A DNA stretch of 64,000 nucleotides from Puccinellia tenuiflora. Its lineage: Eukaryota > Streptophyta > Magnoliopsida > Poales > Poaceae. Each line of letters starts with the position of its first letter. The stretch's first letter is position 1. Position numbers and translations under genes: made by a program. Positions 24,143 to 35,199 of this stretch are shown in pieces. Where the stretch lies: the NCBI GenBank assembly GCA_012064385.1, contig QRDG01002521.1, positions 107,883 through 171,882 on the forward strand, in the 5' to 3' direction. The notes under the pieces were generated by a model, which made no database searches, was not told the DNA's origin, and worked only from the letters and a program-made list of their open reading frames with translations.

Positions 24143-24483
24143 CTAGGACCTCCCCCTCCCCCCCTATGTAAATATAATGAAGTTTATTTCCTATCTACGA
24201 ACTGTCCCCGCCGCCGATTTAAGGTCACCGGACCACCGCCGCCGCCGATTCTAGCTAGGGTTCGTGCCATCGGACCACCGCCGCGCCGATCTAGAGTTTG
24301 AGAGGGCCGTACCTTAGGCGGAGCGCGCGGGGGGACGGCGGCGAGGAAGAGGGACGCGAGCAACGGCGGCGGCCAGATTTTGGCAGCCTGGCGGCGTCGT
24401 CGCGTGAGAGGAGCCCGGAGGCGTCTGCGTCTTGGGCCTGGCGGCAAAAATGAGGAAGAAATCCGCGGAGAGGGACCAAGTAG

Positions 24484-24655
24484 GCTCAAATCGGCCTTTA
24501 GTCCCGGTCCGTGACACCAACCGGGACTAAAGACCCCTATAGTCCCGGTTGGTGTCACGGACCGGGACTAAAGGTGGGCTTTTTGGCGCGCTAAGTTTCG
24601 CAGCGGCCCGAAAATGGCCTTTAGTCCCGGTTGTAGCCACGGACCGGGACTAAAC
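24484..24655. repeat. Internal block of CACTA terminal-type repeats
   Basis: Two inverted pairs of TAGTCCCGGT/ACCGGGACTAAA, with GGTGTCACGGACCGGGACTA between, lie in the middle of the element, right where the transposase frame is cut off. Such repeats normally lie only near the ends. Confidence 0.85.
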
Positions 24656-25589
24656 GGCCGTTTGTATTTTTTTCTTCTTTGTGCCATCGCAACAACTTGG
24701 CATGCTCTTTGTTTTGGAACAAACGTTTCAACCGTGGTATTATAGGAGCATACCACATCACCTTCGCAGGAACTCTCTTCCTGGGGCGCGCCTCGTCCTC
24801 AACTTCACCAGGGTCATCTCGCCTGATCTTATACCTCAATGCACCGCATACCGGACATGCATTCAAATTCTCGTACTCCTCGCCACGGTAGAGGATACAG
24901 TCATTGATGCACGCATGTATCTTCTGCACCTCTAATCCTAGTGGGCAGACAACCTTCTTTGCTTCGTACGTACTGGGGGGCAATACGTTATCTTTTGGAA
25001 GCATCTTCTTTATTATTTTCAGCAATTTTTCAAATCCCTTGTCAGAAGTATCATTCTCTGCCTTCCATTGCAGCAATTCCAGTGTGGTGCCCAGCTTTTT
25101 CTGCCCATCTTCACAATTTGGGTATAACAATTTGTTGTGATCCTCTAACATTCTCTCCAACTTCAACCTCTCGTTTTGACTTCCACAGTTTATCTTCGCA
25201 TCAAGAATGGCCCGACGAAGATCGTCATCGGGCACATCAACAATGGGCTCTTTTTCAGCTTCATCTTCCCCCATTGATGTACCACCGTGATCAGTGAACA
25301 TAGGATAGTTGTCATTATCCTCTTCTTCCTCATTGTCTTCCATTATAACTCCTCTTTCTCCATGCTTGGTCCAACAATTATAACCGGCCATGAAACCGGA
25401 CTTCAACAGGTGGACGTGAATGGTTTGTGAGGTAGAGTAGTCCTGAGTATTCTTGCAGACACTACATGGACATGAAATAAAACCATTTGGCGGCTTGTTT
25501 TTCTCAGCCACTTGGAGAAAATAATGCATGCCATTAATAAAGTCGGGATAACGTCGGTCACTGTACATCCATTGCCGACTCATCTGCAT
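24621..25589 (-). pseudogene. TNP2-type CACTA transposase, N-terminal part only
   Basis: 322 residues starting MQMSRQWMYSDRRYPDFINGM. The Transpos_assoc-type region (SCPCSVCKNT) is followed by an acidic stretch and then the beginning of the Transposase_21/TNP2 domain (KIHACINDCILYRGEEYENLNACPVCG in part). The frame runs into the internal repeat block and stops at 24621. The catalytic remainder of TNP2 is missing, so this protein should not transpose the element alone. Upstream on the same strand is the coiled-coil frame; downstream is the Ulp1 remnant. Confidence 0.85.
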
Positions 25590-25754
25590 TATATAAATAA
25601 AATATAAAAAATCATTAACACTATTTCTTCAATATATAACAGTGATAAAGTGAATTAATATATAAGTTCATCACATTCAAACCAAAGTAGAGCAAATAAC
25701 CAAATGTAATACATATAGTCTCACAAACATACATTGGTTCAAACTAACATACAA

Positions 25755-26126
25755 CTATCTAAAGAATTTAAGCCCAACAACAAATGCGATAAAAATCACA
25801 ACTATGGTAACTATCGAACCAACACCATAATGATACCAAGCCTCTTTATGAATGGCATAATTTCTAATTTTTCTAATCTTCAAGCGCATTGCATCCATCT
25901 TGATCTTGTGCTCATCGACGATGTCGGCAATATGGAGCTCCAATTTCATCTTCTCTTCTAGGGTTTGGAGACGGAGATTTTCACTTCTTTCCAGTTTTGC
26001 TTTCAAATCATTAATTTCATTTTCAAAAAACTCGATGATAGGGTCGGTTGGAATTTCCGGTTCAACAACGACATCCGGATCGTTATAGACCGGACGAGGA
26101 CCGACGGGGACGGATATCAAAACCAT
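25755..26126 (-). CDS. Small coiled-coil protein with C-terminal membrane segment, CACTA 1
   Basis: 123 residues beginning MVLISVPVGPRPVYNDPD. Residues about 30-90 are charged and heptad-like (FFENEINDLKAKLERSENL, EEKMKLELHIADIVDEHKIK), predicting a coiled coil. Residues about 100-121 (GVGSIVTIVVIFIAFVVGL) form one hydrophobic helix followed by KFFR, so a tail-anchored membrane protein is likely. CACTA 2 carries a homologous start, but there the frame is split by an intron absent here and ends before the membrane helix. The frame is intact, close to the transposase start, and probably spliced to 5' non-coding exons near 26200-26480. I do not recognise a named function. Confidence 0.7.
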   Translation of the reverse strand: MVLISVPVGPRPVYNDPDVVVEPEIPTDPIIEFFENEINDLKAKLERSENLRLQTLEEKMKLELHIADIVDEHKIKMDAMRLKIRKIRNYAIHKEAWYHYGVGSIVTIVVIFIAFVVGLKFFR

Positions 26127-26589
26127 GACACACTATACATATAAAAAAAGTAAGATAATATACATGCATCTAAAGTATATCAATAAGTTAAAAAGGGATA
26201 AAACAAGACTCACCGAGGAGGTGCCGGCGACGGGATGGCGCGGGCGATCGACGATGGTAAAGATGGTCACCGGACAACTGTAAACCCAATACATTATACT
26301 TTAATTTGAGCTAAAATTGCATGTAAAAAAAATGAAATCTCTTACTTAGGCATTTCATCAAACACCTTGCTAGCACTAGAAAAATAAAATTTGCTAAGTA
26401 GGACCAAAATGAGCTAAAAAAGGAACACCGGAGTGCTAACCGTCGGGTAGATGAGGTGCCGCCAAAGTTGACAAATGGTGGAGAAAATAGGGGCCGAACT
26501 CGTGGTTGGGAGGAGCAAGGGTTAAGAAAATGGAGATGAACCCGGAGCTCAAAAATGGCCACGGCCTGGCCACGGCCGGGTCGGGGGGT

Positions 26590-26890
26590 GGAAGATGATA
26601 TAGAATATATTTAGTCCCGGTCCGTAACAAGGACCGGTACTAAAGTCCCTCCATTAGTCCCGGTCTGTAAATAGAACCGGGACAGTGCATTGTTCGGGCT
26701 GGTCCCACCTCTGTCGCCTCCTCCCGCATCCCTTTGTCACCGGTTCGTAACACGAACCGGGACGGTAGGTCCCCTACGAACCGGGACTGGTCCTGGCGGG
26801 CGCCCTGGGACCAATGACCGGGACTAGTGCCACGATTGGTACCGGTCCGTAAGGGAACCGGGACGGAAGGGCCAAACCGAAGCCCCTGTT
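26590..26890. repeat. Subterminal repeats of CACTA 1, right end
   Basis: Multiple TAGTCCCGGTC, GAACCGGGAC and ACCGGGACTA motifs in both orientations up to the terminus at 26900. Confidence 0.8.
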
Positions 26891-29800
26891 TCCACTAGTG
26901 TGGGTTAATCCGAAGGTGGAGGATTATATGAATGAGAGACTCTGTTCTCCCATTACTAATGAGGAAGTCCAGCAAGCATTATTTATGATGCATCCGGATA
27001 AGTCTCCGGGGCCGGATGGTTTTACCGCTGGTTTTTATATTCGGCATTGGAATGTGCTGAAGGAGAGTGTGTGTGCAGCGGTGAGGGAATTTCTAAATGG
27101 AGGTGACATGCCGGAATTGGTCAATTCCACTGTGCTTGTTATTATCCCGAAGGTGAAGAACCCTCAGGAATTGTCGCAATACCATCCGATTTCATTGTGC
27201 AACGTTTTATATAAAATTGCATCAAAGGTTCTAGCCATGAGGTTGAGACCTTTTTTGGAAGATATTATTTCAGAAGAACAAAGTGCCTTCGTGCCGGGGC
27301 GGTTAATCACTGATAATGTGTTATTGGCTTATGAAAGTATCCATTACTTGAAGAGAAAGAAGGGGAAGGCAGGAGCATGTGCGGTGAAGCTGGATATGGC
27401 AAAAGTGTATGATAGGGTTGAGTGGTCGTACTTGAGAGCCATAATGACAAAGTTGGGTTTGCAGCGGAGTGGATTAATAGAGTTATGTGCTGTGTGCAGA
27501 CGGTGTCTTTTTCGGTCAGAGTTAATGGAAATTTCTCAGAAGTTTTCAAACCGTCAAGGGGTATTAGACAAGGTGATCCTATCTCGCCTTACCTTTTTCT
27601 TTTATGTGGAGAAGGTTTTTCTTGTATGCTCAAGAACTATGGGGCTGGCTATTTGTCTAGAGGTGTGCGGGTAGGCATCCATTGCCCATGGATCTCTCAT
27701 CTTCTGTTTGCAGACGACTGCATGATTTTTATTCCGGCAACAGCGGATGGTGCAAATAGATTACGGGAAGTCCTGGAAAACTATCGGACTGGTTCAGGTC
27801 AAATGGTGAATAAACATAAGTCTGCAATCTTTTTTAGTCGCAATGCTGATGATGCAATGAAGGCTGCAGTGCACCAAGGTACGGAGATTCCCTCTGAAGC
27901 TTTGGTAGAAAAATATCTGGGTCTTCCTACTGCCATTGGGAGGTCCACAGATGAGCAGTTTGAACATATAGTTGCTACTATTAAAAAGTTGGTTTCAGGT
28001 TGGGCTCCTAAACTTTTAAATAGCGCAGGACGGGAAATTCTCATCAAATCTATTTGCCAAGCCATTCCTACTTACTCGATGAGTTGTTTCAAACTGTCTA
28101 AGAAGATGTGCAAGAAGATTACGGCAGTGGTAGCACGTTTTTGGTGGGGAGGTGATGAGAAAAGGAGGAAAATGCACTGGGTTAAATGGTCTGAATTAAC
28201 CACACCAAAAAGCACAGGTGGTATGGGATTCAAAGATTTCAGCCTTTTTAATAGAGCAATGCTTGCGAAACAAGGATGGCGATTACTTTGTAAACCAGAC
28301 TCGCTTTGTGCGAGAGTGCTTAAAGGTAAATACTACCATGAGGGAGATTTTATGTCAGCAAGTAATAGAAGGAGTGCATCCCATACTTGGAGAGCAATTC
28401 TTTTTGGACGTGAAGCGTTAAAGCTGGGGCTAATTAAACGGATTGGAGATGGGAGTAGTACTCATATTTGGGACGATCCTTGGATCCCCTCTAACCCAAA
28501 GTTTAAACCTATCGTAAGAATGCCTAATTCAGGGGTCACCTTTGTTGAAAATCTGATGGATCCGATTGCTGGAGTGTGGAGGGAGGATATAGTGGAAGCA
28601 AACTTTGTCCCTGTCGATAGTAAGGCCATCCTGAGCATCCCTATTGGCCGGCTTGATGAGGATACGTGGGCATGGAATTTGGAGCGGCATGGGAATTTCA
28701 CAGTTCGGTCGGCATACAAGGCTCTCATCCATGTGTCGGATGATTACAATAGTGGGTCTACTGATGCGGTAAGATCCTTTTGGAAGAAGCTGTGGAAATT
28801 GCCAGTGCCTCCTAAAGTAAGGAATTTTTGGTGGAGGGTCATCAAGAAATTCATTCCATGTCGTGAGGTGCTCAATAAGCGACATGTTGAGGAGCTTCCG
28901 TTTTGTAGAGCGTGTGGGCGTAATGAGACAATTAAACACGCATTATTTGACTGCACATGGGCAAAATTATTCTGGAAGGAGATAAAGGACACTACATCAG
29001 TAAAGGTACCAGTTTTTCATCCAGACTCTTGGGCCATTGATATTATAGACTGTGATACTGTGTCAACTCAAGAAGCGTCTATTATTTTATGTGGAGGATG
29101 GGCTGTCTGGGCGGAAAGGAATGAGCGTGACCATGATGGACACACCAGAACAATTACACAGTCGGTAAAGTGGACTGTTGATATTGTAAATGATTTAGCC
29201 TCCTCTGGACGCGAGCTGGCCGTCCGCGGTCCGAAAACTCAGATACGCTGGGAGCCTCCGATTGAAGGTACTGTCAAAATCAATGTGGATGCTAGTCTTT
29301 TAGCTGACTCAGGAGTAGGTGCGTCAGGTATGTTAATGCGTGATCACAACGGGCAGATGCTTAGAGGTCAGTCTATATGGTATGGCCATGTTGCAAATTC
29401 TCTAACAATGGAAGCAGTTGCTATACGGGATGGAGTTCAAATCGCTTCGACAAGTGGAATAACTCGAGTTGTGATCGAGACAGATGCAAAGGAAGTAGTA
29501 AAACTGTATAATGATCGGAACCAGGGACGATCTGAGATTATGGCTATTATTCAAGAAATTGAAGAGCTTAGTGGGCATCTGGAGTTTTTCCAGCTGAACT
29601 TCGTTGGCAGGGAGGCCAATGAAGGGGCACATTTGTGTGCCAAGCAAGCATCTGAGAGTAGAAGAAGGTGTATGTGGATTAATTTCTTACCTAGTTTTCT
29701 AGTTCAGTGTTTGCAGAACGATTGTAATCCCGCTGATTATTGATTGAAAGCTCTTGATTCGCAAAAAAAAAAAAAAAAAAAAAACTGTAGGAACTGATAA

Positions 29801-31359
29801 TAGAAGGCAGAAAATGGCTGCCAATACTTGTGCTACTGCAGCTTCTCCAGAAAAAGTAATTAGTCGAGACCATGCTCGTGACATGATCATAGCGATGCTT
29901 CATGAAAAAGAAGGTGATATTCAGCCAAGCACCAGTGAGGATCGATGCTATTCTGTAATCGGCATACATGGCATCGGCGGGTCTGGGAAGTCTACCCTTG
30001 CACAGTTTGTCTGTGCACAAGAGAAAAAGGACAAGAAAGACAAGAAGAAAGGCCATTTCGACCTTGTCATGTGGGTTGACGTTTCCCAGAATTTTAGTGT
30101 GGATGTCATTTGGAAGAAGATGTTTGAGGCAGCTTCAAATTCTAAGGTTCCATGCCCTGAATTTAACAACCTAGATGTCCTGAAAGAAGAATTGGAGGAC
30201 AAACTAGTTGAAAAACGATTCTTCCTTGTACTAGATGATGTCTTGTGCAAAAAGGAAGCCGTTGGTCAGGATCTACCACTTTTACTTTCTCCATTGAAGG
30301 TTGGAAAGAGAGGAAGCAAGATCCTAGTGACAACTCGGAATGAGAATGTATTACCGGATCTAGGTCCTTATGTGAGAAAGACTTCCGTACCGGTACCTAA
30401 CTTTGATGCTACCGCCTTCTTGCAACTATTCATGTATTATGCACTCGAAGATGGCCAAGATCGAAGCATGACATTCCATAACATTGGGGCTGAGATTGCA
30501 AAAAAGCTCAAGGGGTCACCTCTAGCAGCTAGAACAGTTGGAGGAAATTTACGTCGACGACAAGAGGTCAACCATTGGACAACAGTAAAAAATCATGATC
30601 TTTTCGATGTGTGCATGCACTAGTGGAAAAACAGCCAAAGGATGTTACCCTTAGTACCGGTTTGATTACAAACCGGTACTAAAGCTAGCACTAGTACCGG
30701 CTCCAGAGCCCAGTGCGCCGGGAATCTGTAGTACCGGTTTGTGCTAGACCTTTAGTACCGGTTCGTGCTACGAACCGGTACTAAAGGGTTTCGCGCCAAA
30801 AATGCTGCGGCCGCGGGGCCGGCGCTGCACCTTTAGTACCGGTTTGCATAGCAAACCGGTACTAGAGGGTGTGCAGCCTATTTCATCAACCCGACCCGCT
30901 CATTTTTTCATCTTGAACACATTTCCAACATAAATCTCTCCTCTCACACTCCAAACAAATCTCCATTTTTCTCCACCATTTTGTTAAGATTGGCGGCAAC
31001 CATCTATCCAAGGGTTAGCAACATGATCCTTTCTTCCGGCGTTCCTAATTTAGCTCATTTCGTATAGTTTAACTCTTTTCACTTTTTTAGTGCTAGCAAG
31101 GTGTTTGATGAAATGTCTAAGTTAGTGATTTCATTCGTTTTATATGCAATTTGAGCTCAAATTAAAGTATGTTTTGTTGGTTTTAGTATCTTCCCCGTCC
31201 TCACCGCCGTCGATCGCCAGCGCCGTCCCTAGCCGGCACCACCTCGGTGAGCCTACTTGTTTTTATGTTTTATAAAAAAACTTAGTTTTATGTGATAGAT
31301 GCATAGTTTTACTTTATAATTTTCTTACTTGTATGATTGTTTTTTTATGTATAGTGCCA

Positions 31360-31628
31360 TGGTTTTGATATCCGTCCCCGTCGGCCCTCGTCCGGTCTAT
31401 GATTCGGATGTGGTATACTTTTATAACTATTTGTTTCATTTTGTCATGTGACAATTATGCCGACCAACTTGACATAGATATTTTATCTAGGAGGTAGTTG
31501 AACCAGAAATTACAACCGACCCTCTTGTCGAGATGCTCAATTTATTTGAGAAAGAAAATAATGATTTGAAAGAAAAATTGAAAAGAAGTGAAGATCTTCG
31601 TCTGCAATGCCTAGAAGAGAAGTTCTAG
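31360..31628 (+). pseudogene. Coiled-coil ORF remnant of CACTA 2
   Basis: Exon MVLISVPVGPRPVYDSDV (from 31360) ends at a GT donor near 31414. An acceptor near 31491 opens a second part with VVEPEITTDPLVEML and NDLKEKLKRSEDL, clearly homologous to the CACTA 1 coiled-coil protein. The frame ends at TAG near 31628, before the membrane helix present in CACTA 1, because a deletion joins it to Ulp1 sequence (VYDSLTMK). Confidence 0.7.
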
Positions 31629-32289
31629 TATATGACTCACTAACCATGAAGGCTATAACATACAAGCACTGTTTTGATATGCTCACAAGGTAATTTTAAT
31701 TATTTCTTATCGGCTTCATCGTTAATTTGATGATGTCAACAAATTAATAACTCTTTTATTGATTTTCTTTGTCGGGCAGCGTATGGCAAACGTTCATCGC
31801 GGAAGATCCGGAAGGTGGATGGAAACCGAAGCTGATATGGCGTCCGAGAGTAAGTAATACTACCTAGCTACGTCCAGACACATTTATCATACTTGATTAT
31901 TGTTTGATTGAATTATATTCTTATACAGAAATGCCCGCAACAGCCACAGGGGACTCATCTGTGTGGTTACTATGTTTGTGAGAACATTCACAAGATTGTC
32001 AACGAGAGAGCGAATAGTATATTCAATAGAGAGGTACGTAAACAATATTCACAAATTTATTTTGTTACCATCAGTTCTGCTGAGTTTCAGTCATAATTGT
32101 TTTATTATGATTTGATACATACATATACACATGACACATGTATTCATTTCGATCTCATTCTTTTGCAGTTGGCAAGAAAGCGGGAGAAGCTTACCCCACA
32201 GCTCCGCTTCCAAGCAATTGGCGAGGAATTGGCGGGATTTTTCATTCGGGATGTCCTACCTCCTGGGGAAGAGTACCATTTGGTTTAGT
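31628..32289 (+). pseudogene. Ulp1-like (C48) protease, C-terminal exons, CACTA 2
   Basis: Blocks are VYDSLTMKAITYKHCFDML near 31630, VWQTFIAEDPEGGWKPKLIW near 31780, KCPQQPQGTHLCGYYVCENIH (read in parts) near 31929-32034 and LTPQLRFQAIGEELAGFFIRD ending in TAG at 32287-32289. Donor and acceptor sites separate the blocks. The upstream catalytic His region is deleted. This is the plus-strand counterpart of the Ulp1 remnant in CACTA 1. Confidence 0.7.
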
Positions 32290-34302
32290 ATGCCTCAATG
32301 TAATAGTGAGATAGGAACATGTAATATATAGTATGACTCGGAGAGTCGTACTACTTAATTTGCGATCTTATGTAATTAATTACATGTTATATATATGCAC
32401 CAAGTTGATATGCATCAAATTGATCTTCATGTAGATATCTTATATATACCAAACGCATTTCTCGCGCATCGAAGCGATACTGGTACAACGAACGGTCCAA
32501 ATACAGACCCTAAACCCTGGATTCTATGCGTTTCTGGCACGGCAGAGAAATGCATAATTCTCTGCCGCGGCAGGGAATGCAGGTTTAGGGTCCCAACCCT
32601 TTGGTACCGGTTCCTGTTACGAACCGGTACCAAAAGTCTCCAGCCCTGAGGCTCCTGGCCAGCCCACGTGGAGGCCCCTGTAGTACCGGTTCCAGAGGAA
32701 ACCGGTACTAAAGGTTGGGGCCTTTAGTACCGATTAATTAGTACCGGTTGCCCAACCGGTATTATAGTACCTCTGGAACCGGTACTAGAGCCTGTTTTTC
32801 CACTAGTGATGGGACCTTTGTGGTGGAGCTACTATCAGCTTACTGAGCCGGCTAGGAGATGCTTTGTTTACTGCAGTATTTTTCCTAGAAGACATCCCTT
32901 GTACCGTGATGACTTAGTTAAACTATGGACAGCAGAAGGGTTCATAGGAAGCAGTGATAGAGGAAAGGATATGGAAGATGTTGGTCTGGAATGCTTTAAT
33001 GAACTAGCTTCGACCTCATTTCTGCAACTAGGAGGCAAGGTCGGGAAGGACTTCTTCGGCGGTAAGGATTACTATTTGGTTCATGATCTTCTCTATGATT
33101 TAGCAGAGATGGCCGCGGGAAACGATTGCTTCAGAATCGAGAACGGCTATGGCTGGAGAGGAATAGACCAGGGAAGAGAAGGCTCGTTAAGAGAAGTTCC
33201 TCGAGATGTTCGCCATCTTTTTGTTCAGTATTATGATGAAAAACTGATCATTGGAAAGGTTCTTGGATTGGAAAATTTACGTACTCTCATCATTTATCAT
33301 GTTGGATGGTCACCAGTCGAGGAAAAAGTCATCGAGAGTATATGCAAAAGACTGAAGAAATTGCGGGTGCTGGCCATAGCTTTTGGTCCGGTAGATACAT
33401 TAATCAGGAAACCTGATCTGTGCTCAGTCCCAGAATCTCTTCGTGAATTAAAGCATCTACGCTATCTTGCTTTCCGTACAATCGAGGAATGCAGAGTAAT
33501 TTTACCAAGCACACTAACTAAGCTGTACTATCTGAAGCTGCTAGATTTTGGTGAGTGCGAAAAAATGGAATTTCCCTCTACTGGCCTTATCAACCTGCAG
33601 CATGTATTATGCGGGTTGGAGGTAACTTTTCCTAATGTAGGCAGGCTGTTGTCTCTCCAAACAATACCCGAATTCACAGTAAGAAATGTAAAAGGGTATG
33701 AGGTGAAGCAACTGAAGGACCTAAACAAGATTCGCGGCACACTGTGGATAAAGGGTCTTGAAAGTGTTACAAGCAAGGAGGAAGCTCTTGATGCCAATCT
33801 AGCTGCCAAGGAAGGGCTCACAGAACTGTGCCTCATCTGGGCTGGTGGTGCAAGCTGCAATCAAGATGTTGCAGCGGAGGTACTCGAGGGCCTATGCCCT
33901 CCCGTGGGGCTTCAAACACTGCGCATCAAGTGCTACCCAGGCTCGAGGTACCCAGATTGGATGCACAACGGTGGCCCAGAGGATCTTCAACAACTTATGT
34001 TCTGGGATTCCCCTCATCTTGGCCGACAACCTGCTCCTCAACTCATGTTCCCTCATCTGCGTGTGCTCAAGCTTGCGTACTGCAGATGGGACGACTTACC
34101 AGGCAATATCGAGCAGCTCACATCGCTCGAGAAACTGCGGCTCTTTCAATGCATGAACATCAGGTCGCTTCCAGCACTGCCGCCGTCTCTTCAGAAGTTC
34201 TCTCTTACTTACTGTAAGGATGAGTTCACCAAGTCTTGCCAAACAGTCGGTCATGAAAACTGGGAAAAGCTCAAGCATGTTCCCATCAAAGACTTTCAGT
34301 AA

Positions 34303-35199
34303 TCCAAGAGGTAACACCCCAATTCCCTTTGTGCCTTGTTTTTCCATTTTGCGTCCGTAAAACGTTGCTTCCGTAATCAGTCTGTTGCTAACTTTGCTTA
34401 TGTTCTTCATCCATTTGTTAGCCTGACAAGAAGACTCTGCTCGCAGTGAAGGACTTTTCAGCAGGCTAATTGGTTCAGATCCCAAGCCACACTACAAGCT
34501 CGACCACCGTGGATTGATGTTCTTTCAATGAGCGTTAAACTCTTGTAATTGTTTGCTTGTTGTGCAAACGAGTACACGGTAAATCTAGTTTGTAATAATG
34601 TTGGTTGTACTGTGTTGAATTTGATTACTGCTATTTTATTCAGCGTGCTATGTATTTTCTTCTGGGGCATATGCTCGACAGCTCTTCTGAGCTTGTCATT
34701 AACCGTTGTCGTACGTGTTTTTTGTTCTTGGATATTTGTTTGCACGTTGTACTGCTTACATTCTTGCAGTTTTAAGAGTCAGTATTGTGCTGCTTACAAA
34801 AAGGATAATTTTTTTTTGAAGGAAAAAAAAGGATAACTATGAACCCATTGTTTTCCTAGATACTTTGATATTGCAAGCAACTATCTCTTATATGCGGTAA
34901 CAATTTCTTCTGTAAACGACCATCGATTTACGAACGACTTCCCTCAGTTATTCTTCCTAGGAAGCTAGTAACTATCTTATCAGTTATTCTTCCTAGAAAA
35001 CTACTCTCTTCGTATCAAAATATAAGATGTACCTTCGTATCAGAATGTAAGGACTAAGGAGGGCTTGCGAAGGACGGTGGATTTATACGCTGGAAATGTT
35101 GTTTAGTCCTTGTCACAGAAACAGTGCAGGCCATTGCACGTGTCGAATAGTTGGGAGTGGTGATTGTTGGCGGTGAACCTTGTTCTCCACAGCTCATGA
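34303..35199. other. NLR 3' flank, no further gene seen
   Basis: Probable 3' untranslated and intergenic sequence. A decayed Stowaway-like end (CTTCGTATCAAAATATAAGATG) lies at about 35000-35035. Confidence 0.5.

Larger units (their letters stand above)
22098..26900 (-). mobile_element. CACTA element 1, composite, nested in the LINE
   Basis: Termini are CACTAGTGGAAAACGGGGC (22098) and, inverted, CACTAGTGGAAACAGGGGC (ending 26900). TGG is duplicated on both sides (22095-22097 and 26901-26903), the 3-bp size expected for CACTA/EnSpm. Subterminal TAGTCCCGGT...ACCGGGACTA repeats lie near both ends. Genes on the minus strand, in order: a coiled-coil/membrane ORF, the N-terminal part of a TNP2-type transposase, and a Ulp1-like protease. 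A GC-rich frame lies on the plus strand. An internal block of terminal-type repeats at 24484-24655 and a truncated transposase show that it is rearranged and probably non-autonomous. Confidence 0.93.
20841..29743 (+). pseudogene. LINE ORF2: endonuclease, reverse transcriptase, RNase H (interrupted)
   Basis: Domains in order: APE-type endonuclease from MNILCLNCRG, with GDFNE near 21255; reverse transcriptase from about 26900, with FADD at 27706-27720; zf-RVT region with CRACGRNETIKHALFDC near 28900; and a C-terminal RNase H-like domain (INVDASLLADSG, VVIETDAKEVV) ending at 29743. CACTA 1 is inserted between 22097 and 26901, duplicating a TGG codon. Four single-base deletions break the frame: near 21376-21382 (a C), 21469-21471 (a T), 21939 (a C) and 27460 (a T). 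The element cannot now supply a complete ORF2 protein. A C-terminal RNase H is a known feature of part of the plant L1 group. Confidence 0.9.
19298..29782 (+). mobile_element. Full-length L1-type LINE with nested CACTA
   Basis: A non-LTR retrotransposon with ORF1 and ORF2 and a poly(A) tail (from 29763). It is flanked by a 15-bp target duplication AACTGTAGGAACTGA (19283-19297 and 29783-29797). Without the CACTA at 22098-26900 and its 3-bp duplication it is about 5.7 kb, normal for a complete plant L1. It lies in the sense orientation of the NLR gene it interrupts. Confidence 0.95.
30618..32808 (+). mobile_element. CACTA element 2, deletion derivative, inside the NLR gene
   Basis: Starts CACTAGTGGAAAAACAG and ends CTGTTTTTCCACTAGTG. 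ATG is duplicated (30615-30617 and 32809-32811). Subterminal TAGTACCGGTTT/AAACCGGTACTA repeats lie at 30650-30870 and 32590-32785. Between them are leader exons, the start of a coiled-coil frame and the C-terminal part of a Ulp1-like protease. The transposase is missing altogether. At 2191 bp it is a non-autonomous relative of CACTA 1 with a different subterminal motif (GTACCGGT instead of GTCCCGGT). Confidence 0.93.
18353..34302 (+). pseudogene. CC-NBS-LRR (NLR) resistance-type gene split by two transposons
   Basis: Encodes an intracellular immune receptor of the CC-NBS-LRR class. Host segments are 18353-18718 (Rx-type coiled coil, start MDPITIGAVGW), 19185-19297 after an intron, 29798-30617 and 32812-34302. 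Visible motifs are P-loop GIHGIGGSGKST, kinase-2 FFLVLDDV (lacking the usual following W), RNBS-B GSKILVTTR, a GLPL variant GSPLA, RNBS-D CFVYCSIFP, VHD in place of MHD, and leucine-rich repeats to the C-terminus. The LINE at 19298-29782 sits in coding sequence, with AACTGTAGGAACTGA repeated on both sides. CACTA 2 at 30618-32808 splits the NB-ARC domain, with codon ATG duplicated. The four segments sum to 2790 nt, exactly 930 codons with stop and no other lesion, so inactivation looks recent. A shortened product from either side is possible but unlikely to signal. Confidence 0.9.
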
